From: Sphagnum compactum
Lineage: Eukaryota; Bryophyta; Sphagnopsida; Sphagnales
Length of the DNA: 64,000 bases
Reading direction: 5' to 3'
Assembly: GCA_965153455.1 (NCBI GenBank)
Contig: OZ234496.1
Coordinates: 13,818,304-13,882,303 of the forward strand
This document shows positions 1 to 12,160 of the stretch, in pieces (the stretch's first letter is position 1; each line of letters starts with the position of its first letter). Under the pieces are notes generated by a model. That model was not told the origin of the DNA. It did not search any database and worked only from the letters and a program-made list of their open reading frames with translations. A program made the position numbers and the translations under genes.

Positions 1-1189
1 TAAGATATGTGCTACCTTGGTAACTTTGTTCAATAACATGGAAAATAATGGATCATTGTTGTGTTTGCTTGTGTGGATTAAAAGCACATTAAAGGTGAGC
101 CACTTTTCATTTAAAAAGTCGATGTTTTTAACAAGTATTGTGGTACATAGTAAGCCAAAATCTTGATGACATCATTTGGCTATCTTAAACACAAGCAAAA
201 AACTTAAAAATTTGCATGACAACATTTTGAAACTCAAATTGCATTTTGAGTCAAAATTAATTTTGATCTAATGGTTAGATGAAGAGGATTGGATAAACTC
301 AATGTACATAGAATATATAACTTATGTTTTTTCAACAACTATAAAACCTCATATTTGTGGTACATGAAACATTACCAAATTAAAAAAAATGGTCCCAAAT
401 TTAATTGGTGTATATTAATGTCATTCCCCACAAAAATTTCAACAAAAAAAATCCACCCACAACCCCAATTTTGAAGTATATATGTAATTTTTCAAACTCT
501 ATGATAAGTATTATTTCATCACATATATTTTCCATACATTCAAATTCTTCAAAGTTTATGGTTTAAAAAAATGATTAAAATTTAAATCTAATAAAAATTT
601 ATTATAACAAGAAACAAAATCCAATATGTGATCTCCATATGTTACCCAAAAAACTAAATGCATAAATATTGTATTCAAGTGACAACAATTTTTTGAGGGG
701 CTTAGTATGTTTATGCCTTGTGAAAATTAAATTATTTTTGAGATTTCAAGCTAGACATCCTAAAGTACATATTAGGGAGAGATCATTTGAATCTTTAAAG
801 CCATTTTTTGGTGTAGAAAAAGATCCTTGTGTCCAAAAGAATTTACTAGATAATATTTTGATGTAATCTAATGGTGCCATTTTGCTTTGGAAAACAATAT
901 GGCCAAAAAAAACTAACGACTTAAGAAGTTGACCTTGGCATACAAGAGCATGATGGGAAGATAAACATTTCAAACATTAAACCAAACATTTCGCAATTAA
1001 CATTGTGGCATCTATGGTTGACTTTGGAGAAATCTATAGGTTTGATGTTTAGACTGAAATGCAAAGTATGCATTAGTATACTTACCAAATTTCCAATTTG
1101 GTGCACATTTGTTTTCACCACAACCCTATACTAGCTAGATCTAGATGATGAAGACTTATATATTCTTATTGATACCATTTTTATACTTT
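1..1189. other. AT-rich intergenic DNA
   Basis: Low-complexity AT-rich sequence. Short open frames exist on both strands, but none shows a recognisable domain or a plausible splice structure. No gene is seen here. Confidence 0.6.
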
Positions 1190-2110
1190 AGATGACCATA
1201 AGCATGATTCAAAATTTGTGCAACATTGTTTCAAACTTCATCAACATTACATAGTGGAACGAAGATACACACCTAAATGGCATTGGGTGTGGAACAATGG
1301 GTGTGCATCCCAATTTAAGAATAACAAGCCATGGTATTTCATCTCTAGGTATTCAAATGTGGTTGGAGGTTGTAAGATGTTATTAATTGTTTTGGAAGTA
1401 ATAATGTAAAGGACCCCAAGATGGGGGCAAGAGTCACAATCAAAAGATTTCTTTAAAGAAATAAAATTAATGGCCAAGGTAAAAAGTTGTAAAATGTAAA
1501 AAAATGGTTGAATTGTTACATGAATGTTTGTCTGAGAAATTGAATTCGTCATATTATGGTTATGTGAAACCTCTTTGCATAATATTTTGACATGTGTTAA
1601 AGGTGAGGATGTGGATAGGGTGTCTTCATTGTTTATTTGTGATCCCATCATGAAAGGGACCATGAATGTTCACTCAATTTGTGCGTTCAACAAAAACAAC
1701 CTACCTTAGTTGCTTGTCAAAGATTTTGTTTTTCAAGTTTTATTTAGATAACCATTGGACAAAATGCCAAATGTTCAATGGACACAGTAGTGGGTGTCAA
1801 AACAACTTTACCCTCTTGATACACAATATGTATGAGAAGTAATGTATGATGGGTGGGATGGAAAGTGTCAATGGTACGTTTTTGCATTCATTTTTGTTTA
1901 AATGTTATGGTTAGCTTGAATTAAGTTTTTTTTTTCACACCTTACTATTCATTGTTACAAATAGGTGATGAATTAGTTGTTGTACTTGAGATTGGGGACA
2001 ATAATCAACATGGAAAAAGGTAATAATGAAGGGGTGTCATTTTGGTTGATTTTATGTATTGAACATTGCACAAGGTAAAATAACATTTTACAAATCAATG
2101 GGGGTTTAGT
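1190..2110 (+). pseudogene. Decayed copy of a repetitive plant gene family (GCASQFK-type)
   Basis: Pieces of one protein can be read in order on the plus strand, but in changing frames and with several stops. Around 1200-1380 the frame gives a segment with WVWNNGCASQFK and then WYFISRY and GGCKM. At 1395-1460, in another frame, FGSN..KDPKMGARVTIKRFL follows. At 1590-1690 a frame gives GEDVDR and CDPIMKGTMNVHSICAFN. At about 1965-2110 a further block (GDELVVVLEIGDNN) lies behind what looks like an intron. I remember similar uncharacterised proteins as multi-copy in non-seed plant genomes, possibly transposon-derived, but the function is unknown. Stops and shifts make this copy dead. A remaining intron-like gap argues against a processed retrocopy. 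Confidence 0.5.
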
Positions 2111-5100
2111 TTGACATTGGCAATGATTTTGGAGGTTTTTTTTTTATCAAAGACGAAGAAATAGCAACAGGGTGAAAACATATTAGAAGTGAACCACTTT
2201 AGGTAAAAAATAATGGCACATAACAAATAGGACAATGTACAATGAACTTTTCTTGGTGGAAGTCTTTTGACAATCCGAAATTCATGTAATGTTTTTTTGG
2301 AATGTGCATGACAACTTTTTGTAACTCAAAATTTATTTAAATCAAAATTAGTTGTGATTCAATGGTTGGATTAAGAACATTGAGTACATTCAATGTACAC
2401 ATCATATATAACAAGTAATTTTTTGACAACCATAGGGTGTCATGTTGTTGGGCATGTTCCATTAACAAGGGGAAAAAATGGAAAAAAAATTTACACCCAT
2501 CTCAAGGATCTTCCCCTCTTTCATTTGACATGTTTCTTTCACTAAAATATTCAATAATAAATTTTTATGGCTTACTAGTTCATTGACAAAACATGTTTTT
2601 GACTAAAGTGCTTAAACAAAAAATAATTATTTTCAAAATAATTAATCAAGTATCGTTTTCATTTTTCACCTAAAATTTCGTAAAAAACTATCACTTGTAA
2701 CTTCATTTTGAAAGTATATATTTCATTTTTCAAACTTTGTGACAAGTATTATTTTGGTTCAATCACATAAAAAATATTCATCCTTAGCTGATTAAAATTT
2801 TTTTTTTGATTAAGTCAAGTTCCAAACTTCTCAAATTTCCCTAAAGTTCACAATATTGTCATTGAATTTGGTGTACACATCTTCTCAAAATTTCAAATGC
2901 AAAAAACTATACTCCATGACAACAATTTTGTGGGATTCTAATGTGCTTTCATTCAATACTTCTTATGTTTTTGTTGAAGGATTCACATAAAGTGTATTTT
3001 TATTCTCATTTGGTTCAGGCAATAAGTTCTTAATGCTTCCCAAAAATCATCAATAAAGTGAAAATGATCCCATTCATGATCTACTAAGAGAGATTTTGCA
3101 AAACATTAATGAATTTGTTGCTTCTTTAAAGTTAAAAGACTAGATTAAATTGACTAGAGTGTCTAGTCAATTCTATGTATGGCTACCATATATATTTAAA
3201 GATGGATTACATTTTTTGGTGTTTTTGATGTGTATAAGCTATCAAATGTGATTATCTCCCTTTAATTTGAAGTTTGTTATGTGGACTAAAGTGAACATGT
3301 TGAACCATCTATCACATGATGTTGTTGGCAATTGTGTACGATACCATTAGATTTTGCAACATGGAAAATATGCAAGGATATTTTTCTTTGATAAAAATTG
3401 GATCTTATCAAGGTTTGATACATGTTTCTAAAATCACCAATTTCAACTTCAAGTGACTATGTTCCATTGCCTAAAAAAAGTATATACTTTTTTATGATTG
3501 GGTCAAGAGCTATTCATTTGCAATATCAAGGCCTAAAACTCTAAGAAGACTTTTGATACATTAAATTTTTTTGTCTACATGGCAAATTGTATGTGTGCAT
3601 GTCCTTTAAATTATCAAAATAGTACATCTAGTTTTGGATATGTATATTGAAAGTTCAAGGGATGACAAGCATTTGGAAGGGATGGAACAATAAACTATTT
3701 GGCTACAATGTTAAATTTGGGTTTTATGAATACCTCAAGAAATCCTTTGTTGGTAGGGTACTAGACCTTGTGGTTGTACATTCCAACTCAACCCTAGTGA
3801 TCTATTAGTAGTTTATGAGTTTATCATCAATGTTAGTACCTATTGAAGTTATATATATTTTTGAAACATGATATAAGGGAGACATTTAGTGCTAGATTTC
3901 TGAACTACCCATGTCAAACAAGCATTTTTTGAGGCGGGGGGGGGGGGGGTGGGGGTGGGCATGGGGTATTAGGTGAAGGAATTTGGTTTTTCCTCACCTT
4001 ATTATCATCTGATTTTTTTATATGCACATATTTCAACCACTTTATATTTATTTGCATCTAATTTCAATACCCTATGTTCATTTAAATTTAAATTTTAGTA
4101 AGCCTATAACTAAAAAAAATTAGGTAAGCATGAAGGAATTTGATTATAACTTTGACATATGAGGTTTTCAGATGAAAAAATACAAGACCTCATGAGTTTG
4201 AAAAGAACATTTGATATACACCTCATCAATACAATTCACATGTATAGTCAACATGATTTTCACCGCCCCTAAATCCAAAGCCCAATCATCATCTTGACCT
4301 CCTAATGTTCCATTCCATTATTACTTCATTTATTATAATTATTTTATTTATTAACTTACTAATTAAACTTATTAGTATTAATTCATTTACTAACATACTA
4401 ATTGAACATATTAACAACTTATAATGCCTTTAATTTTTAATACACACCTTTTTTTTTTAATACAAAGGATTAACACATACCTTATATTTAATTATATTTT
4501 GATTTTATAATAAATTTAATCATATTATATAACTAATTAAATTATATTTTTTACCAAGCAACCAATATATGGCACCTTATATTTTTACTCATGTATTTTG
4601 TAAACTAATTTGTTGTGTAGGCTAGTGGGCAACAAAAATAAATCGGGGCATCGAATACATAAATTAAAGTGTGTAACTACTCAATATCCTTGGTTTACAT
4701 TTTGCATATAACTTTTTCCACACATTAGGCGAGATGGGTTTAGGGTTTATTTTGGTTTGGCAATAAACTCGTTTCAATTTTGTCTACAATTTTCAATCCA
4801 TTTAATCTTGATGGATCAACATATGCTACTTGGTGTGCGTGTCAATGGCCCAATTGAGATTCCAACATACCCAATTCCACCAACCTTGACCCAACTTTCA
4901 AAAGCACATGTGTAAACTTGATGTGCAAGGTCAATTGCGAGTTATTATATATAGCTTGCAACATCATAATCATGAGTGGTGGCACTCAACAAAGTTTCAT
5001 GTGATTGATACATTGATTGTCAATTCATATATTATTTACAAGGCATAGATTGTTCATCTCGGCAAGCCCAATTCCTCAAAGGGTGCAATCACCTATTTAA

Positions 5101-8100
5101 CCAACTTTGTCCATGATTTTCTGATTTTTCCCACTAGGTTCATATGATCACATTATTCTACCTACTTTAAAAAAAAGTTATGGAAAGTTTGAAGACCCCA
5201 AATGATGTGAAAATCACAATTAAAATTTATTTATTTTTGACTACTCGGAATGACATTGGCCATACATTCAATTACAGGAAATTTCCATTCCAAAAGGATT
5301 TTTAATATACCTCTGGTTAATGCATGCACCCTCAGGGGGGACACTTAGTGTAAAGTTTGGGATCTATGTGCATCAAACAACCATTTTTAGGGGGGATATT
5401 AGATAAATTTTCAACCTATTTTTTATCACTTTATTATGATCTTATATATATATATATATATAATCCACATTATAATAATTATAATTCATTATTTCAAATT
5501 ATTATAATTAATTTTTATCCAACAACCAATATATTGCACCCTATATTTTTACTCATGTATTTTCGAGTTTTTTTTACTAGTGTCCCCCCAGGCATGCACC
5601 ATAGGCAAGTATAATGTTGTACACTTGAACAAAAAATAAAATAAAATAATTCCAAGAAAAGAAATAAAACCTAGTTCATTGAAAAAGGAAAAAATGTTGG
5701 GTCCTTTTTCCATTCTGTTCCCCCTACCAAAGGACCTACATGAAGACATGTAGGCCCCTTAAACCTTAAACCATGGACCTAATAGCTCCAACTATAGCCC
5801 CTATTTGGGTTTCTAGCATTCTTTATGGGAGTCAACATAGAGTGTTAATTGTTTTTAAAACCCCCGCCCAATAACTACTAGACTACATACCATAAATTTC
5901 AAAAATGATTAGAAACAATTGATTTATAAAAAATTATTAAATTGATAACCTCCTCCTTCTTTACCATTATTATCATGTCTTCTTTGGATGGGCTTATAAA
6001 GCATTTTCTTCAAAGTGAAGTTATGTACAACCTTTCACATTAAATAACAAATAAAAATATCATAATTAAAAAATGATGATAAAATTTAACGTTTAATTTT
6101 TAAAAAAAAAACTTTAAATGATGTTTTTTTTGAAAAATGATTAAAATTTTATTCACACTTTTCATTAATTTTGTAGATTAAAAAAATAGAATTTCCACTT
6201 TTATAAAACTATTTCTCTTTAAACATTTTAATAACACTATTATTTAATCATATCTTTTTTGAATTGACGTTATATAACTTGGATTAACCCAAAGTTTTTC
6301 TTTCCAACCATAGGGTAAAAAAGTTAATTATGCCCATCACCAAACATAGGCTAATGATTGATTGAAGCAAAAGTTCCAACTTAGGCTAGTCAATGCACTT
6401 TGACTACACTAGCTAGCGTGCACTTTGCACCTTATGATCTAATGTGTGGTGATAAAACTTTGTGTTTTTTTTTCTTATAACTCACACTAAGTGTTCAGCC
6501 ATGGGATAAATTGAGTGTTATTTGCATCCCACTTAAAATAAAAATCTGTTTGGTGTGGGAGTGGTTCCTTACACTTTTACAAAGAACAATTGCCCAAACT
6601 TACAAGCTAAGTGTTTGGTCATAGGTGTAAAGTAACACTATTTTACCAAAATTATATCCAAGAATACAATTCAAGTGTTTGGTATAGGGGAAAAAACTAC
6701 ACAATAAATCACTAGTCTCCTTTAGTCCACCAAAAGATTTGTTTAGTAATGGAGGTGATTTAACACAAGATTAAAGATTTAAGGTTTTGTGGTACACACA
6801 ATTTTTTGAATGAACAAACAAGACTTCAAGATTCAATGCATAATACCATCTTTACATTCCAACACAAACCACATTAATGACCCTAAAAAACATGCAACTT
6901 TCCCCCCATTCTTAGCACATTGGATTCCCACCAAAATCATGCATTTGAATCACAAGTTAAAGCATAAAAGTAACATGCACTTGAGTAACCTCTCAAGCTT
7001 CTCAAAATCTCTTATCATTGTTTCAAGAAGGTTAAAACATTGGAAGGTTGTGTTAAATGAACTTCAATGTTTTCAAAAGTGAAGCCAACTCACAAATTAC
7101 AAAATACAAAGTAATTTACTAGATCAACCTATAGGAATCAATTGCAAAAATATAAAATTTTTATGTAGATAACTCTACCAAGAGAAGTACAACAAGTATA
7201 TGTGTTATCATTGGATCCAAGGGCGTGTAGTCCCAAAAGTAGCAAAAACTTCTAAGTTGATTTGGTTTTAACAAATTTTTGCATATGGCAACCAATCAAA
7301 ATTTGAAGTTCACACCTTTAGCTTGCACATCAACTATAGAAGTCAATTTGGATTGGAATGATTTCATAGATTTGTATGCAATTTTTTTTTTTTTTCTAAT
7401 GAAGCTTTGGAAAGTTATGCATTCCTCACGCATCGATGACTAACCTATTTATTGAAATCTTGGGATAGTTATAAAAGGTTAAACTTCATACCTCTTGTAA
7501 GTCACAACTTGACACTACTAAGTTGTTGGAGGCTAGGGCCAAGAAGTAGAAGGCTATCATGATGCGTAATATCCTTTGTAAGTAATGAAATGGATTGCAA
7601 GAACAAACAACAATGGATTAGGAAAACACTCCACATAAAACTAGGGCAAAAACAAACAAATCCATAAGAAGAAGAAACAAGCTTCCTACTAGTCTTGGCC
7701 GATTACCCATGTGGATTCAATTATCCAAGCCTAATTCCCATTTAAAAAATCGGATTGAACTGAAACTGGGTTTAGATAATGGGTTCATATTTATAAAACC
7801 AAAACCAAACCCAATTCCCATTTCTAAAATTGGATCAAAGGGGGCCCATTTATGGAGTTGGATTAGAACCGCCGTTGGTTATGGCCTTGCAAGTGACCTA
7901 AACTAAAACTAAGGTCCAATTCCAAATTCATTTGAGAACTAAAACTGAACCCATATTTTTTTAAACATCTGATTCCAATTTTAAAGTTTAAGGAGATTTT
8001 TTCTTTTTGAAGAAGTTAAAGCTTCTTTTTCATTTTTTGAGGAAACTTATATTAAAGTGACTTTAAGGCACTAATCCAAACCTACATGTGTCGACCATTG

Positions 8101-9570
8101 TGAAAAAATAATTCTTGTTCAAGGGAGGTTTGGGATAATGGCATCTAAAGGGGTCCGATTCTTTTTAATTTTTAATTTTTGTAATTTACCAAACCTAGAA
8201 ATCAAACTGGAGACTAATCCAAACTTGCCACACGCTTTTCCAATTTTTATCTTTTTTGATATTTTTGGTTATATATATAATTTCATTGTTTTTATTATTT
8301 TTTCAAATTTCTTGAACTTGAGGTGTGGGAAGGGGCAGTTTGGCACCAGTTTTAACCTACCAAGTGTCCATTGTGATTTTTTCAAAATAAAAAAATTGTA
8401 AATATTGACCAATTGTTCGGTAACAAATACCTCCAAACTTAGCAAGTTGTTCATCAACAAATAGCCCTTCACTAACACCTTGTCATACTCTCATATTAAA
8501 TTGGTTCCAAACCTAACTTTTAGGTTTGGTAAGTTACAAAAATATGAAAAATATAAATATAAATATAAATTGGACCTTCTTGAACATCCTTATCTTGAAG
8601 CTCCCCCACTATCTCTAAATATGAATTAGAATTGTCGAGTTTCCTTTACCTTTTGATGTTTGGATAAGATTTATTACATTCACTTTTGATTTATATATCT
8701 CCACATATATTCCAACTTTTGTAAATGTGACCTTACATAATTATTTAAAGAAAAGATTATTTGAAATTTACTCTTAGTTCCTCTCCGCCCCCACCTTTTG
8801 CAATGTCAAAAAATTGGCTATTGGTTCCCCAAAAAAAAGAAAAAAGAATCAAGTTTATGATAGAAATAAATTTTCCCAATAATTTCTCAATTTTTTTTGT
8901 TAGAAAAATCACTTGTTCTAGTGTTGTTTTGCTATTGCAAATTCAATTAATTCAAATTTATGATATGTTATATAACAATGGCTATAAATATGCAACAAGT
9001 TATGAATGAATTATAGGAATATTTAAGTTAGGAGATGAGGTACAAAAATACATTTGATTTACCAAATAATCAAATCAATATAACCCAATGTTCATAAAGA
9101 AATTTGCACATTATTGTTGTTATCCAAGGTTATACAAAATGAAACAAATGTGTTAACAAGTTAAAAAGGTATATTTTCACCTTGGCTATAAATGTTTTGG
9201 CAAGAGTTTTTCACACTTTTGAATGTTAAAAAACTTTTAAGTTCAAATGGTGAAAAATTCTCAAATCCCAACCCCTAATATTTAGAATGAAATTTATTGT
9301 TGTATTATTCATGTTCAGTAATAGTACCTCCACTTCACATTTACTATTAAACCACTTATTGATTTTTCTTTGGATATATTAAACTTGGGGAATGGATTCC
9401 GTATATGATAATTGCAAAAAATGGTAAGCAAAGGAAATCTATTAAGTTTAAAGCATTAAATCAATGGTGTTCTTCAAAATCTAAAATCCAATGACTATTT
9501 CTTCAAACTCCAAAATGAAATTAGACCTTGGGACCAGCCTCTAATTTTTTCTTTGTATGAAATCACACAA
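2111..9570. other. AT-rich intergenic DNA with no gene seen
   Basis: About 7.5 kb of AT-rich sequence. A run of 14 G lies at 3936-3949, and poly-A/T runs are frequent. Open frames are short and composed of Asn, Lys, Phe, Ile and Leu; none resembles a known domain. Old, unrecognisable transposon fossils are likely but cannot be named. Confidence 0.55.
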
Positions 9571-9616
9571 ATGTGTGTGTGAGAGAGAGAGAGAGAGAGT
9601 GTGTGTGTGTGTGTGT
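9571..9616. repeat. Compound (GT)n(GA)n(GT)n microsatellite
   Basis: Dinucleotide tract in which a GT run, a GA run and a second GT run follow each other without a break. Confidence 0.95.
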
Positions 9617-9737
9617 TTTTCTTCATTGCATGAATTTTTTTTTCAAGAAAATCTTGTCATATTTAGAGATGTTATGAAAGGATTTCACCCTTTTGTAATG
9701 AGCTTTCAATTGTTTGTTTTGTAATGTGCTTTCACAA

Positions 9738-10763
9738 GGTCCTGTAGATGGGGACCCTTTGTGAGGCCAGCCCTATTCCACCAATTAAGGTGCCATCACT
9801 AAGGGACCAGATCCCTAAACCCTAAGGGTGTTCTATAGCAAGTAATTAAAAAACCTAAGCATTGGACAATATGGAATATTATTTTTATTTTATCATTCTT
9901 AATGATATTGGGCTCTTTCTTAAGACCCCTTAAGATGTGGACCTTGGTGAGGCCAACCCTATTCCACCACTTAAGGTGCCATCACTTAGGGATTAGACCC
10001 CTAAACCATAAACCCTAAGGATGCTCCATAGCAAGTAATTGAAAAGCCCAAGCATTAGACAATACATGATATTATTTATCTTATTATGTTCAATGGTATT
10101 CAATGTTTTCTTAAGGCCCCTTAGATGGGGACCCTTGTGGAGTAGGCCTATTTCATTGCTTAAGGTGCCATCAGTTAGGGTCTAGAACCGTAAACGTGAA
10201 GGGTGTTCCATAGCTAGCAATTGAAATACCCAAGCATTGGAAAATATGGAGTATTGTCGATCTTATTACCTTTAATGGTATTGGGCCCTTTCTTTACACC
10301 TCTTGGTTGGGGACCCTTGTGAAGTTGGCCCTATTCCACTGCTTAAGGTGCCATCACTTGGGGACCGGAACAATAAACCTTAAACCCTAAGGGTGTTCAA
10401 TATCAAGTAGTTGAAAAGCCCAAGCATTAAATGAAATGCAATATTATTTATCTTATTTTGTTTAATGGCATTGGGTACTGTCTTAAGGCCCCTAAGATGA
10501 GGATCCTTGTGATACGGGCCCTATTCCATCACTGAAGGTGCCATCTCTTAGGGACTAGAACCCTAAATCCTAAAGGTGTTCAATAGCATGTGATTGAAAG
10601 CCCAAGCATTAGAAAATATGGAATATTCATTTATCTTATTACGTTTAATGGTATTGGGTGCTTTCATAAGGCCCCCTTTGATGTTGGGGACCAACCCCTG
10701 TGAGGCCAGCCATATTCCACCCATGAAGGTGCCATCCTTTGGGGACCAGAACCCTAAACCCTA
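9738..10763. repeat. Satellite-like tandem array, about 185-190 bp units, five full copies plus a partial
   Basis: The same order of blocks recurs at roughly 9750, 9940, 10125, 10315, 10500 and 10690. Each unit has a GATGGGGACC-like block, then CCTATTCCA, then AAGGTGCCATC, an ACCCTAAACCCTAAGG telomere-like motif, GTGTTC.ATAGC, AAGCCCAAGCATT, and a TTAATGGTATTGGG block. Copies differ from each other by substitutions and small indels, so the array is not recent. Each unit carries one telomere-type motif. Confidence 0.9.
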
Positions 10764-12160
10764 AGTTTGGATGTGCCAGTTTGACTCAGCAAAATGGTTT
10801 TGGCCAAGCATTTTTTTTCGCACAATTCGCCGCTGAGGCTAGTCAAAAGGCACAGCAAAGCCGAACACCTGCTGCTGTTGATTGCCTAGATAGTTTGATT
10901 GGTCAAGGTGGGTTGTTATTAGTAGTTTCTTTCACACCTATTTGCAGTCCCAATTTTAGTTTTATGGGTGGGGTTGGAAAAAAGTATGGGAAAAAGTAGG
11001 GTTTCCTGTAAGCCCACTTGATCTATTTTTTTCTCTGCAATCAGTTTCTCTTTGTTTTCTCTTCCTTTTGTGTGTGTGTGTGTGTGTTTTGTTTTTTCAC
11101 CTCAAAGTCTTTTCTTTCGGTGTCTCTCCTTGTATCCAAACAACAACACAAGGACATTGAGTATCTTGATACAAACAACACATGGGGAGACAACACGAAG
11201 GAGAGATTGTTTTTGAGTCTGAGTTATCCTGTTTTTGTCCCTCCCCCTCCCTAGGAAGTCCTTAGCAATTTCTGCTCCTGTGGACTTCTTGCCAGACTTT
11301 GAAGTTGTCAGATGCATGCTAGAGAGGTTCACAACCTAAAGGAGAGAAACTGGAGGAATGGGTGTGCCCTTTTGTTCCTTGTCTCTGACTTTCTTATGGT
11401 TGCAATATGAAGACAAGTAGAGAAATTCTGAGGACTGCAAGAGAGAGACAGAGACAGAGACACAGGCTCTCTCCCCTGCCAATTTGAAAGCTGCATGAGG
11501 TGAACAGGTGTATGTGGTGTTGAAGCTTGTGATACAAAGGGACATAGAAGGGGCTAAAGCTTCCTGCAACGCATGAGTTTTTGCATTCCAGTGGAACAGG
11601 CCATACATTGATCCAGTAAAACCCTAAACCTGGGTGGCAAGAAACCCTCCATCACACCCCTGTAAATTGAGGAATGACTGAAAGGCCAGGAGTTTTGCAT
11701 TACTCAAGAAACTGGCATGTTCTCTTTCTAGGCACCTGAATTCACTGTGTGGAAGGAATGACAGGAAGAGGGAAGCAGCAAACTTGAATTTCTGAGGGTG
11801 ACAGGAAAATCCAAGTCATGGCAAAATCTCAAACACCCCACACTGAAAACCTTTGCCCCAGTAGTAAGTTTTTGAGAAATTATCTCCACATATCTCCTAC
11901 TGTGTCGATTGCTTCCAACATGCAAACCATAGAACCCTAAAACCTAAACCCTTCAGATTAGTAACACTCCACTCATGTTTCATGTCCCTCAAAAATCTTG
12001 AAGCTGCTTTGGAAACTCTAAATCCAACTGCCTCAACTTAGTGTTGGAAGTTCCAAAATCCAATTGAAAGAATGATGTGATGGTATGTACAGTATTGTAC
12101 AACTACTTGGAAGAACAGATTCAGAGCAGATCAGATTGGATCAGATGATGTACATGCAGT
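10764..12160. other. Region downstream of the GH31 gene, no coding call
   Basis: Less AT-rich than the spacer to the left. It probably contains the 3' untranslated end and downstream flank of the minus-strand GH31 gene. Telomere-type motifs occur near 11620 and 11935, and a GT microsatellite near 11070. Open frames at 10739-10999, 11018-11254 and 11336-11608 show no domain and are not called. Confidence 0.5.

Noticed and set aside
10739-10999. 86-residue open frame at the edge of the satellite array
   Set aside because: It starts inside the telomere-like repeat and has no recognisable domain.
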